From Przewalskia tangutica (lineage: Eukaryota; Streptophyta; Magnoliopsida; Solanales; Solanaceae): a DNA stretch of 64,000 nucleotides. The notes under the pieces are model-generated. The model saw only the letters and a program-made list of their open reading frames with translations, searched no databases and was not told where the DNA came from. A program made the position numbers and the translations under genes. This document shows positions 45,816 to 58,439 of the stretch, in pieces (position 1 is the first letter of the stretch; each line of letters starts with the position of its first letter). The DNA lies in NCBI GenBank assembly GCA_029844215.1, contig CM056725.1, forward strand, positions 59,185,609-59,249,608, read 5' to 3'.

Positions 45816-48800
45816 TGTTACACCCCGGAATTTCAGGATATGTTTATAAGGTAGTAAGTAAGAAACTCACAAGTGTTAAGATTTGAGACTTGTAAAATTT
45901 TATCGGAATTATGAAATTGTCGAAAAACGTAATATTGTGACTAATGGGAGGGCGACACGTGTCACCCCCCCTTAAGTGAGCTTGGACGAATTGATCATGG
46001 CCATAAGGGTCATTTGACCCTTGTTAGGAAGACAAGTCTTGCACTTGAAGAGCTTGACATAATTGACTTGGTCAATGGACCCACAAGTCTTGATATTTAA
46101 TAAGAGATCATCCAAACCACCCAATTGTTTGTATCTTGACCCTCCATGTCCCTTTATATGTATACTAGTAGCAAGACTAGTTCCCACACTTAGAAATTTT
46201 TCAAGAATTGTGAGGGACACCTAGTGAAGCTCTCGGGTTCTAGGCATCTTGAAGAGCAAACATTTTCGTTGCTTGTTCTTTAAGCTCCACATTTTCAACC
46301 AAGGTTCATGAGTGTTATGTAAGTGTATCTCAATAGAAAAATCCCGGAAAAAGAGAGTTTTCGTATTAGTCGCAAAGTGAAAACCTAGTGGCTTTCTAGG
46401 TTTTGGATTGGAAGTTTGAAGGAAAGTTGTTGGTATGGTTCTAAGGGTCTCAACAAACGGATTGAAGTGTCTTGGAGAGGTTCTAAACTACTAAGGAGCG
46501 ACTTCGAATTTGGAATTGGATTAAGGATCGTTATGGTATAATCTTGCCTTTTAAGGTGTTACAAGACTATTTATTTATTTTGTTGTTGTTGTTAGCTTTA
46601 TATGTTGATAGCATGAAGTTGGTATGTTGAAGTTTATAAGTATTATGGATTTTTTGTAGCTTAATCCGGAATGTTGTGCAAGCCACTTGAAAGTTAGATT
46701 ACAATTTTAGTCGTTATGTAGAATCGTCGCATGTTGACCTACTTGAGGATTGTAGTAGTTGTAATCAAATGCGACTTGATATCATGTTATGCTACCAATT
46801 TGGATTGAAATGGAAATTGGTTAAGAATTGGTATTGTTGAACTTAAGGTGGCCGAATTTGGACTACTTTCTAAATTGTGAGCCAATTGGGGCTGTTTAGT
46901 TATTCATTTGTATTGGACTACCTTCTATATTGTTGTGAGCCAATTGGGGCTGTTTGGTTATTGTATTCGACCTTGAAAAAGGTGGCAAGTGAGTAAAAAC
47001 AAAGGAGGTGCTGTCCGATTTTCCGTAGAATTTAGTGACTTGGCACTTAGGATATTCTACGTTTAAAGTAAGAGGTTAATGGGCGTATTGTGGCCATGAT
47101 AGGTTGAAGTACTAAGTTTAGCGTATCCTACTTGAAGAATGGAATAGCTCAAGGTTGAAGTACTTTGGAGCATTTTGCTACTTGTCGACAATCGTCGCGA
47201 GGTATGTGAACCTCTACTTTCTTTGGCATGATCCTACGTATGAAATATCCATGTGATAACATTTTAAGATTCCTTCTACTCTTAGAAGTTAAGAAGTATC
47301 CACATTGTTGACTCTAAATTAAGTATGTTAAATTGTCCTAAGTCCTTACCAAGCCTTATGGGAGATATTGGTAAGAATGGTTAGGAAATTATGAGATTTG
47401 ATTTCAAGCTATGTATCTCGATTTATTTAAAGTAAGTATGTAAGTTGATTTTTATGTTTGAAAATGACTTGAATTTATATGTGAAAAGGGGATTGGTTTT
47501 AAAAGTGTAGATGACATGATTTTACAAGTATAAGTAAATGGACTTTAAAGAATGTATGTTATGAAGTTTTAAGACTATGAACTTTGATTTTCTTTAAAGG
47601 ATTATGAAACTTTATTTTTCAAGTTATGGGACTTGATTTCTAAAGTATAAGCGACATGATTTGAAAGAGTGTATGCTACGAGGTGTTAAGGCTATAAGCC
47701 TTGATTTTATAAGTGGAAATGACTTAATTTTACAATGTATGGCTTCTTAATTTATTTCAAAAGTTAAGAAGATGGCTTCCAAAAGAGTATGTGACTTGAT
47801 CTTTAAAAAAAGAAAGGAGTTCTATGATTCTTTTTAAGTATGTATGTATGTAGTATTTTTGGATCTAGTTTTCCTAATGTTGTAAGAATAAAAGTGTCTT
47901 AAGTTCTCTAAAATGAAAGGTTGTTATAATAGCTTTATGGGAAGTTGTTATGACGACTTAAGAAGAAGTGAAAAGATGGTTTGAAAATGTTATGTAAGGA
48001 AAATCACACCGAGCCTACGAATAGGCGGACACGTTATGAAATACACCGAGCCTACGAATAGGCGGATTACGTTATGAAATACACCGAGCCTACAAATAGG
48101 CGGATTACGTTATGAGATACACCGAGCCTACACATAGTGGGATTACGCCATATTACCGAGCCTTCACATAGGCGGGTTACGTCATCTTACACCGAGCCCC
48201 AGCGGGCGGATTATGTTATATGATTCCACAAGACACCGAGCCCCACAGCGGGCGAATTATGTTATATGATTCCACAAGACACCGAGCCCAGCGGGCGGGC
48301 GGATTATGTTATATGATTCCACAAGACACCGAGCCCCACAGCGGGCGGATTATGTTATATGATTCCACAAGACACCGAGGCCACAGCGGGCGGATTATGT
48401 TATATGATTCCACAAGACAAGCCCCACAGGCGGGCCGGATTATGTCACATGATTCATCAGTACACCGTGTCCCGCAAATGGGCCGGATTATGTTATGTAA
48501 GATATGTAAGTTATGTGAAAAAGGCTGGATTAAACTCTTAAGTAAGTATGTAAGAATATGTTGTTAAATCTTATCGAAAGAAGGAAAGGAACGGTTAATA
48601 TATGATTGATTTCAGGAGTTAAAATGACATTCTTTTATACAGATATGATTTGGTTATTGCATTTTATTTATGTTCCATACTAAATTTTTGTTATCGACCC
48701 CTTGGCCGCGTTCATGCCCGCAGGTTTTAGGTACCCAGGTTGGTGATCCTTGCTCTTAGGATCTCTGTTCAGTTTTTGGAAAGAAACCCCCTTTCACTCC

Positions 48801-49121
48801 GGAGGCTTGTCTTTTGGTACGGTTTCCCTGATGTGGTAGACTTATGTACATTAAGGGGTATGGAGGGCCCTGTCCGCCGCAGATTGTAATTCTTAAGTGC
48901 GTAGTCACATGTTGTGGGTCGGTTTGTAAAAAGAAAGGGATGTAATCTTTGTTGTTATGTATATGTATATGTGTCGGGAAGGTAGCCTTATCGGCTAACA
49001 CGTGGTTTAATTTCTTGTTATTTTATTTTATAAGTTTCATGTATGTTCCACTGCTATTCTCTGACGTATACCTGAACAGGGTGCCAGTAGGGCACGATCG
49101 CGAGCTTGGGTCGTCGTGACA
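45816..49121 (+). repeat. 5' LTR of LARD2
   Basis: 3306 bp from tgttacaccccgg to tcgtgaca. The TATA-like TTTATATG at 46153 lies about 340 bp in. The AT-rich portion is nearly identical to 50340-52500. Differences gather in the minisatellite and the GC-rich end. Confidence 0.92.
48003..48497 (+). repeat. Minisatellite in the LARD2 5' LTR
   Basis: About five units of roughly 38 bp (accgagcctacgaataggcg, gattacgttatgaaatac) are followed by about six of roughly 48 bp (caccgagccccacagcggg, cggattatgttatatgatt, ccacaaga). It is the reverse complement of the LARD1 arrays. Confidence 0.88.
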
Positions 49122-49125
49122 AAAG

Positions 49126-49136
49126 TGGTATCGAGC
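49126..49136 (+). other. Primer binding site of LARD2 (tRNA-iMet)
   Basis: TGGTATCGAGC, four bases after the LTR end. It lacks one base relative to the exact site in LARD1. Confidence 0.8.
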
Positions 49137-50328
49137 GATTAGTCCTCTGAAAGTGTCTGAGACCGTGTCTAGTAGAGTCTTGATTATCGGTGTGTTGTGC
49201 ACCACATCTATAATCGTGAGGCTACGGGACATTTAGGATTGGTTTCCATTCTTCTCACTCGAGATCGTGCGATAGAGCCGTGTTGTTAGGTCGTCTCTCC
49301 TAACGAGTTATGTTGATTGCGCCTACGAGAAAGCGTGATGACCGGGAATGACTATGTGGATTGCGTATCCAGGTTGGTAATGATTATAGTATAGTTGGTA
49401 TTGTGACATACATCTATACGGATTTATGTATGAGGGTCAGACGCGTGTTGCCTAGAATGATTTTAGATTACCAGGAATTGGTAAAGACTAACTAGATACC
49501 GGGAAGGTATGGAATAGTTAATGAATTTTCGCCAAGGTTTTGTGTTTTATTTCGAGATAATTGGGAAAAGATGAGTCATTCGATAGGGTAGTGAACCCTT
49601 AAGAAGCCATGTTAAGGAACCTAACGGAATGTCATGTTAATAGATTAAGTTGCGTAGTAGGCTTAAGAGAATTGTACGGATGAGGTCCGTATAGCGTAAG
49701 TAATGGTTGTTGTGATCGAGACAACATGGTTTTGGTTTTATGAGAAGTTTTTGTACCCGTTTACTGGGGGACTGGTAAGGTAGGCTTGGAACATGAAAAT
49801 TGCGAGCCTAAGAATATTGATTACTGCCGAGACCTTAGGTATATAAGGCTTTCTCTGGCAATAAGATTTTAAGTCAGACCAAGGATAAGAGTTAAGTTCG
49901 ACGCTGAGTCGGGTTGAGGACCTGTTACGGGTCTCCCCATGGCCTGAAATGGAGTGGAATCAGTTGGTAGTAGTTCCGCTACGTGACAGGGTCATGAGGG
50001 TGCAAGGCCCAAGTCTAGTTAATTGTTTTACGGGTTCGTGGACGCGTTCCACCCGAACCAGGTCGTGAAAGCCGGAAATGGTCATATATTGTCTTATAGA
50101 GTGACTCCAAATATTAGAGGCCAGAATTGGTATGGAAGTTATGTATGTATGTTAGAAGGAGTTGGAAGTACGAAAATATAATCTCTTTTGGGCTTATGAT
50201 GGACAGATATGCGTGTGCGAGGTATTAGGGCCATGTGTGGCATTGTTGGTATGTCGGGGTGGTGAAAGGAAACTATGTCGCTAATTATAAGTTTGACTCC
50301 GAAAGAACATTCGAGGACGAATGTTTCT
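49137..50328 (+). other. Non-coding interior of LARD2
   Basis: Collinear with the reverse complement of 22021-23212 and without gag or pol similarity. It begins with the leader (agtagagtcttgattatcgg) and contains the diverged spacer near 50000-50070. It ends with gaacattcgaggacgaatgt just before the polypurine tract. Confidence 0.82.
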
Positions 50329-50339
50329 AAGGGGAAGAA
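50329..50339 (+). other. Polypurine tract of LARD2
   Basis: AAGGGGAAGAA abuts the 3' LTR. The inverted repeat cattcgaggacgaatg at 50308-50323 precedes it. Confidence 0.82.
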
Positions 50340-53300
50340 TGTTACACCCGAATTTCATTATATGTTTATAAGGTAGTAAGTAAGAAACTCACAAGTGTTA
50401 AGATTTGAGACTTGTAAAATTTTATCGGAATTATGAAATTGTCGGAAAACGTAATATTGTGACTAATGGGAGGGCGACACGTGTCACCCCCCCTTAAGTG
50501 AGCTTGGACGAATTGATCATGGCCATAAGGGTCATTTGACCCTTGTTAGGAAGACAAGTCTTGCACTTGAAGAGCTTGACATAATTGACTTGGTCAATGG
50601 ACCCACAAGTCTTGATATTTAATAAGAGATCATCCAAACCACCCAATTGTTTGTATCTTGACCCTCCATGTCCCTTTATATGTATACTAGTAGCAAGACT
50701 AGTTCCCACACTTAGAAATTTTTCAAGAATTGTGAGGGACACCTAGTGAAGCTCTCGGGTTCTAGGCATCTTGAAGAGCAAACATTTTCGTTGCTTGTTC
50801 TTTAAGCTCCACGTTTTAAACCAAGGTTCATGAGTGTTATGTAAGTGTATCTCAATAGAAAAATCCCGGAAAAAGAGAGTTTTCGTATTAGTCGCAAAGT
50901 GAAAACCTAGTGGCTTTCTAGGTTTTGGATTGGAAGTTTGAAGGAAAGTTGTTGGTATGGTTCTAAGGGTCTCAACAAACGGATTGAAGTGTCTTGGAGA
51001 GGTTCTAAACTACTAAGGAGCGACTTCGGATTTGGAATTGGATTAAGGATCGTTAAGGTATAATCTTGTCTTTTAAGGTGTTACAAGACTATTTATTTAT
51101 TTTGTTGTTGTTGTTAGCTTTACATGTTGATAGCATGAAGTTGGTATGTTGAAGTTTATAAGTATTATGGATTGCTTGTAGCTTAATCCGGAATGTTGTG
51201 CAAGCCACTTGAAAGTTAGATTACAATTTTAGTCGTTATGTAGAATCGTCGCATGTTGACCTACTTGAGGATTGTAGTAGTTGTAATCAAATGCGACTTG
51301 ATATCATGTTATGCTACCAATTTGGATTGAAATGGAAATTGGTTAAGAATTGGTATTGTTGAACTTAAGGTGGCCGAATTTGGACTACTTTCTAAATTGT
51401 GAGCCAATTGGGGCTGTTTAGTTATTCATTTGTATTGGACTACCTTCTATATTGTTGTGAGCCAATTGGGGCTGTTTGGTTATTGTATTCGACCTTGAAA
51501 AAGGTGGCAAGTGAGTAAAAACAAAGGAGGTGCTGTCCGATTTTCCGTAGAATTTAGTGACTTGGCACTTAGGATATTCTACGTTTAAAGTAAGAGGTTA
51601 ATGGGCGTATTGTGGCCATGATAGGTTGAAGTACTAAGTTTAGCGTATCCTACTTGAAGAATGGAATAGCTCAAGGTTGAAGTACTTTGGAGCATTTTGC
51701 TACTTGTCGACAATCGTCGCGAGGTATGTGAACCTCTACTTTCTTTGGCATGATCCTACGTATGAAATATCCATGTGATAACATTTTAAGATTCCTTCTA
51801 CTCTTAGAAGTTAAGAAGTATCCACATTGTTGACTCTAAATTAAGTATGTTAAATTGTCCTAAGTCCTTACCAAGCCTTATGGGAGATATTGGTAAGAAT
51901 GGTTAGGAAATTATGATATTTGATTTCAAGCTATGTATCTTGATTTATTTAAAGTAAGTATGTAAGTTGATTTTTATGTTTGAAAATGACTTGAATTTAT
52001 ATGTGAAAAGGGGATTGGTTCTAAAAGTGTAGATGACATGATTTTACAAGTATAAGTAAATGGACTTTAAAGAATGTATGTTATGAAGTTTTAAGACTAT
52101 GAACTTTGATTTTCTTTAAAGGATTATGAAACTTTATTTTTCAAGTTATGGGACTTGATTTCTAAAGTATAAGCGACATGATTTGAAAGAGTGTATGCTA
52201 CGAGGTGTTAAGGCTATAAGCCTTGATTTTATAAGTGGAAATGACTTAATTTTACAATGTATGGCTTCTTAATTTATTTCAAAAGTTAAGAAGATGGCTT
52301 CCAAAAGAGTATGTGACTTGAGCTTTAAAAAAAGAAAGGAGTTCTATGATTCTTTTTAAGTATGTATGTATGTAGTATTTTTTGATCTAGTTTTCCTAAT
52401 GTTGTAAGAATAAAAGTGTCTTAAGTTCTCTAAAATGAAAGGTTGTTATAATAGCTTTATGGGAAGTTGTTATGACGACTTAAGAAGAAGTGAAAAGATG
52501 GTTTGAAAATGTTATGTAAGGAAAATCACACCGAGCCTACGAATAGGCCGGATTACGTTATGAAATACACCGAGCCTACGAATAGGTCGGATTAAGTTAT
52601 GAAATACATCGAGCCTACAAATAGGCCGGATTACGTTATGAGATACACCGAGCCTACACATAGGCCGGATTACGCCATATTACCCCGAGCCTTCACATAG
52701 GCCGGGTTACGTCATCTTACACCGAGCCCCACAGCGGGCGGATTATGTTATATGATTCCACAAGACACCGAGGCCACAGCGGGCGGATTATGTTATATGA
52801 TTCCACAAGACACCGAGGCCACAGCGGGCGGATTATGTTATATGATTCCACAAGACACCGAGGCCACACAGGGCGGATTATGTTATATGATTCCACAAGA
52901 CACAAGATAACGAGCCCCACAGCGGGCGGATTATGTCACATGATTCATCAGTACACCGTGTCCCGCAAATGGGCCGGATTATGTTATGTAAGATATGTAA
53001 GTTATGTGAAAAAGGCTAGATTAAACTCTTAAGTAAGTATGTAAGAATATGTTGTTAAATCTTATCGAAAGAAGGAAAGGAAGTTAATATATGATTGATT
53101 TGAGTTAAAATGACATTCTTTTATCTGAGATATGATTTGGTTATTGAATTTTATTTATGTTCCATACTGCAAATTTTTGTTGTGACCCCGCCGAAGTGCG
53201 TTCATGCCGCAGTTTTAGGTACCTGGTTGGTGATCCTTGCTCTTAGGATCTCTGTTCGCTTTTGGAAAGAAGCCCTTTCACTCCGGAGGCTTGTCTTTTA

Positions 53301-53613
53301 GTACGGTTTCCTGATGTGGTAGACTTATGTACATTCGGGGTATGGCGAAGGCCTGTCCGCCGCAGCTTGTAATTCTTAAGTGCTGTAGTCACATGTTGTG
53401 GGTCGGTTTGTAAAAAAGAAAGGGATGTAACTGCTGTTCTTATGTATATGTATATGTGTCCAGGAAGGTAGCCTTATCGGCTAACCTGTGGTTTAATTTC
53501 TTGTTATTTTATTTTATAAGTTTCATGTATGTTCCGCTGCTATTCTCTGACGTATACCTGAACAGGGTGCCCAGGTAGGGCACCAGTCGCGGGCCCGGGG
53601 TCGGGTCGTGACA
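50340..53613 (+). repeat. 3' LTR of LARD2
   Basis: 3274 bp from tgttacacccgaa to gggtcgtgaca, followed by GAAAG. The pair's high identity in AT-rich sequence indicates a young insertion. Confidence 0.92.
52526..52986 (+). repeat. Minisatellite in the LARD2 3' LTR
   Basis: Same unit types as 48003-48497 with one fewer 48 bp unit. It retains ggccggatta in units where the 5' LTR reads ggcgga. Confidence 0.88.
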
Positions 53614-53618
53614 GAAAG

Positions 53619-54054
53619 TTCATCACTTAGAGGGGTATTTATAGGTCAAGAAATGGCCAACCAATGGCCAAGATTCTTCCAAGTGTATAGCAAGTGTAAG
53701 GTCAAGATTTAGCCATGTGCTACCTTATCCATCTACACAAAATATCCTACCTAACCCTTGACCAAAAATTCAACACAAAAAACGTGCAAGCTAGCCCATT
53801 TGCCGTCCAACCTCTTCCAATGTGAGGGTGACACATGTCACCCTCCCATTGGTCCAAAATGTTACGTCTCTCGGAAAAATCCGCAAAAATTATTATTGAC
53901 ATAGCCGGAATTTTCCCTACGAAAGTCGTGGAAAGCGTTTAGTGAAAACGACTCCTTTTGGTAGTTATGTACAATTTCGAACCTTGCCTAACTTTAACGC
54001 TCAAATTTCTACGTACGTCCTCACGTACATACCCTGGAAATACGGAGTATAACA
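53619..54054 (-). repeat. Solo LTR (minus), part right of LARD2
   Basis: Resumes the solo LTR after the duplicated GAAAG with ttcatcacttagaggggta. It contains the TATA box (53636-53643) and the upstream control region, and ends at 54054 next to the ctatc duplication. Confidence 0.85.
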
Positions 54055-54230
54055 CTATCTCCCTCTCAGGAGGGATACCCGGGAGGTCGTCTGGAAACAC
54101 ATCTGGGAACTCTCGACTCATCGAATCGATCAAAATCTGGTACGCACCTCGATGTCGAACACCCGAACGAGATGGTAGATATACCCCTTCTGCACCATCT
54201 TCCTAGCCTTGAGGTAGGAGATAAACCTAC
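54055..54230 (-). pseudogene. pol: Segment preceding RT in pol, element E
   Basis: The minus strand encodes FISYLKARKMVQKGYIYHLV and, after a frame change, EFPDVFPDDLPGIPPEREI, the conserved linker between protease and RT of chromoviruses. It continues into 43035 when the solo LTR is removed. Its upstream end is cut at 54230 by element G. Confidence 0.85.
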
Positions 54231-57200
54231 TGTCACGACCCGAACCCGGGCCCGTGACTGGTGCCTTACCCCGGGCACCCTAGTGATACAACATCAGAGA
54301 AAATCAGCGGAAATAAAACATGAACATGAAACATGGGATATGATAAATAAACAGGCCAACCAAAGCAGTTGCCTTCAGTGTATATACATAACAAAACCCT
54401 GAACAGTTATCCTTTTTACAAACTCTGCCCACAACAGTACTACAGACCTCTAAGAGTTTTACAACAACTATGACGGGACAGGGCCCCGCCATACCCCTGA
54501 ATGTACAAGAACTTACAGACTCGGGGATACATACCCAAAAGATAAGCCTCCGGAGAAACGGAGCTTCCCAATCTGCTGGCGTGGCCCTAAGAGAGAGGGT
54601 CCGCAACCGATATACCTCTACCTGCGGCATGAACGCAGCCCCCCGAAGGAGGTCAGTACAACAGGTACCAAGTATGTGAAACTGAAAAATACTGTAAATG
54701 AAATCATAACAGTCTATATAAAAAAAACAGGAGACATGTATGATAACAAAACTACAGTTCACTACATAAAAGCAGTCATGTCAAGTCAGGGACTCACGCC
54801 CTCAAAGTCATCACTCAAATATAACCCGGGAATTTAACCCGCACAACGCGTGCCGGTATCTCACCTCGGTATAAGCATGGCCATGGAACCATCCCAATGG
54901 AAGCATACCCGTGGGCCACCCATCGTGTCAGTATGTCCAAAGGAAATATCCAGATAACAATCGAAATGGAAGCATACTCGTGGGCCACCCATCGTGTCAG
55001 TATGTCCAAAGCGAATAACAAGATAACAATCAAAATGGAAGCATACTCGTGGGCCACCCATCGTGTCAGTATGTCCAAGAACAAATAACAAGATCACACT
55101 CCTAATGGAAGCATACCCGTGGGCCACCCATCGTGTCAGTATATCCAAAATGATCGATTAGTGGAAGCATACCCGTGGGCCACCCATCGTGTCAGTATGT
55201 CCATCAATCAACCAGATAGCCGGCCCTCCAACGAGAGGCGCGGTAACACAGAGATACAACACTTGCACAACAAAGGCTATCACAACAAGCATAGGCAAGT
55301 TCAACAAATTCATAGACTTATATTTTATTACAACAAATCCGGGTTTTAACCCCAAAGTACTACATACATTAACTCTTTTTAAAGGATCCGTTCCTTTCAC
55401 AAAAGTCACATAATACCCGTAGTATAAAAATAGAGTGACTATCTTTTTAGGTAAACTCAAAACACTTCCCTTTGTAAAATCAAGTAACAACATTATTTTC
55501 CAAATATTCAAGTTTGCCTAATTTCAAATGCTCAAGTTTCTCATTTTTAGAAAGGTTTCATAACTCGCAGTCTTAATCTCTTTTAAAACAATTGAGTAAC
55601 ATATGTCTTATGTGTGAGCAGTTTATTCTTGTTTATAACAATCTTATTCTGTGACCATGATCTAGGAAATGTAATAAAATTTTGTCTTATCTTAGCTTCT
55701 ATGCAGATGGAGGTTTCTACTGGTTTTAACAACAATTAGTTATTTGCCAATACATTTTCCTTTATTAGCGCTGCTGTGGTTTGTTCGACACTTATTCTCA
55801 TTTCCGAAATCAGTAAAACATTATTCTTTTTAAAACCAAGTACTCATTACTCGCGAATGAGGTTTCACAACATTTTTAACAAAATGTTATATAACAAGTC
55901 AAATAAGTTAAGTCTCTTATCTTTCAAGATCAAGTCTCTTAACTTCTACAATCAATAAACCATTCTTTTACCCACATAGAGTCGTTATAACTAACTTCCC
56001 ATAAAGCTATTATAACACCCTATGTTTTGAACCAACCAAACTCTTTTAGCACATGCGCTCACCGCACTACATAGTTTACAAAACATCATGCTAGAAAGGA
56101 TAGGAAGAGGTTCACATACCTCGCGACGATTATCGACAATAAGCAAAACGCTCCACAGTACTGTAACCCGACTAGCCTTTTCCACTCTTCAAGTAGAATA
56201 CGCCACTCAGAGTACTTCCACCTATATAGGCCACAAACGCCTATTAACTTCTAAACGCACGGCCCATATTCTACGTAAAATTCGCAAAGACTTCCCGCAA
56301 CGCGTAAATCTCCTCCTCTATCGAGGCCGCTACCAAGCCAACCGGGGTTATACGCCTAACCGACGTGTACAATTTTACTACACGAATACCACACAAGTTC
56401 ATCTGATACACCCTATGTAATTACAGTTCAGTTCTCTTCTTTATTCAGGCTTAAGTCAAAAGACATTGCCGCAAAGCTATGTTCAGTTCTATATATAGTA
56501 TACTTCAACTATATAATCCTACAACATGTAATTTCCAATTACAATAAGGGGACAAGAATATTTACCTCGATAAGCCCAAAATTATCCAAGTTATAATGTC
56601 GATCCTGAGCAAGGTTTAGCTCCTACTCCGTGCGCTCCAACCCGCTCCAAACAACCCTTAGAAGTTCTACACAACTTCTTCTATATACTTCAACTCGCTA
56701 TGAAGATTTCCTTAGGGTTTCGGTTTGAGACTAAAAGGACAAAAAGGTAGTATTTTCGGGCTCTACGTATAGAGGTAACTTTTGGAATACTACAAGGTAT
56801 AAGGCTAAGGTATTTTGGGCATTATAACAATACTTGGAGAAGTATTTCTCTACCAAAGGGGGTATTATACGAGAACAACAAGGCAAGGGGGGGTGTACCC
56901 CTCGGCCAACACTACTAGGAGGGGGGGTACCCTCTCGGCCACAAGGCCTCTCAAAGGGGGAGGGGGAGAGGCTAGGACGAGAACAACACAAAGGGGGGAA
57001 GAGTTTTCAAGACTTAGAATGAATTGAGGGATGAAGAAAACCTTCAAGCAAGGGGGGGTATTTATAGGGAAACCAATGGACAAGATCAAGCCATGTGCAA
57101 GGCAAGTGTAAGGCCAAGATCAAGCCAAGTGCACCCTAACCCCTACTCCACAAAACATGGCACAAAACAAGGCACAAAACAAGGCCAAAATAAGGCACAA

Positions 57201-57484
57201 AACAAGGGAGGAAACGTCCCCCTTTCGTCCACTCCAATCCGCCACTTGAGGGTGACAAGTGTCACCCTCTCGTTGGCCCATAAATGTTCCATCGCTCGGA
57301 AAAATCCGCAAAAATACTAAACGACATAGCCGGAATTTTCCCTTCGCAAGTTCTGTAAAATGTTTCGTCGAAAAACGATTCTTTACGGGGGTTGTGCACA
57401 AAATTTCAAAACTGCCTAACTTTAAGGCTCAAACTTTTCTACGTACGCCCACACGTACATACTCTGGAAATACGGGGTATAACA
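54231..57484 (-). repeat. 3' LTR of element G
   Basis: 3254 bp from tgtcacgacccgaac to ggggtataaca, with TATA at 57059-57066, the conserved cttcccataaag block at 55977-56020 and a minisatellite at 54896-55203. The first 1.5 kb is nearly identical to 59887-61398. Confidence 0.9.
54896..55203 (-). repeat. Minisatellite (cgtgggccacccatcgtgtc type), G 3' LTR
   Basis: Five units spaced 69, 69, 70 and 56 bp, each with a conserved core of about 42 bp (aagcatacccgtgggccacc, catcgtgtcagtatgtcca) and a variable AT-rich linker. The same array is at 60544-60851. Confidence 0.9.
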
Positions 57485-57495
57485 TTCTCCCCTCC
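57485..57495 (-). other. Polypurine tract of element G
   Basis: GGAGGGGAGAA on the minus strand beside the LTR, with the conserved inverted repeat next to it. Confidence 0.82.
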
Positions 57496-58439
57496 TTAGA
57501 AACATTCGTCCCGAATGTTCCTTCTCACGACAGATAACGATAACGTATCCTCTTAACTTTAACCAAGTTGCCAATGCCACACATGGCCATAAAATAACAA
57601 ACGCACAAATACTTAAACCCAAGCCAACGAGGAACTACCTCTAACATCACAACAAGCCTCCACCTATGGTTTAAAGAGTGCTCCCCTCGCACCCTCACTT
57701 CACAAAAGAAATGATCACTTCCGTTCTCATAACACAGGTTCGCTTCCTTTCTTACTCGTCGTACCCTTCTCGTACACTTGAACTCTTTCTAGTACACGTA
57801 CCATACTCTAGTCATCGCTTCAGTTTCCAAAATCTCTGGAGTCACTACCTCCAAACTTGGTCATCTTACTAACCTCAATCTTCTTTAAGGCCATTCCCGG
57901 CCTTCACGAACCGCTTCTGGTCGAACATATCCACGAACTCATACGATGGTCACCTAAACTGGGGCCTAGCACCCTCGTGACCCTACCACCTGGCGGGACC
58001 ACCCAGAACTGACCCCACCTACATCCGTGCTACGGGTTGACCCGCAACACGCCCTCAACCCGACCCTCCGTCGCGCCAACTCTTGCTCCTCGATACGGAA
58101 CAATCTTACTAATTCACATCATGAAAGCCACCACTTTCATTTTACACAACCCATGGACTTATTACACAAATATCTCCCACGTATACTACGCACTCTGATA
58201 AAGGTCAAACATAAAATAACTTTTTTGCTCAAGACGACCTTACCTCTAAGGTCTCAATCGTGAAATATTCTAAGGTTCACACCCACCATGCCCCCATACT
58301 TATCCTTCCAACTAACCATGTTTTCTAACTCACAAATAACACAACGCTATCCGTACATAGCACACAATAATAAGATCATCATATCAAGCATACCAAATCT
58401 CTAGAGGGTTAAGGATATACCTGTATCCACCACTTTACT
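57496..58439 (-). other. Non-coding 3' interior of element G
   Basis: Untranslated sequence matching 10541-11338 of B, including the junction at 57917 with the shared spacer (ctggtcgaacatatccacga). No pol domain is visible in any frame. Confidence 0.7.

Larger units (their letters stand above)
45816..53613 (+). mobile_element. LARD2: second complete non-coding LTR element
   Basis: This 7.8 kb plus-strand element is flanked by GAAAG (45811-45815 and 53614-53618). The 5' LTR is 45816-49121, the interior 49122-50339 and the 3' LTR 50340-53613. It has a primer site and polypurine tract but no coding frame. Its size, LTR length and interior length are almost the same as in LARD1, which lies in opposite orientation 19 kb away in a different host element, so the short form is a mobile family. 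Confidence 0.93.
43036..54054 (-). mobile_element. Solo LTR, minus strand, carrying LARD2
   Basis: LTR sequence runs from atcacgaccgaac (two bases short of the usual tgtcacg start) to ggagtataaca at 54054, interrupted by LARD2 (45816-53613). The target duplication ctatc lies at 43031-43035 and 54055-54059, so it is a bona fide solo LTR inserted in the pol of E. A TATA box lies at 53636-53643. It contains both the C-type and the B-type version of the conserved cttcccataaag block (44532-44575 and 44722-44770), suggesting a mixed or ancestral LTR. Confidence 0.87.

Noticed and set aside
45972..46220. An 82-codon frame duplicated exactly at 50494-50742
   Set aside because: It lies antisense in the two LARD2 LTRs. 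Its exact duplication reflects LTR identity, and it has no recognisable domain.
48003..48497. CRISPR-like regular repeats
   Set aside because: Units are contiguous without unique spacers, there are no cas genes, and the context is plant retrotransposon LTRs.
54815..55148. Frames with repeated DILTRWVAHEYASI or HTDTMGGPRVCFH, also at 60457-60796
   Set aside because: They are three-frame translations of the 69-70 bp minisatellite in element G. The spacing is not a constant multiple of three and no start or domain is present.
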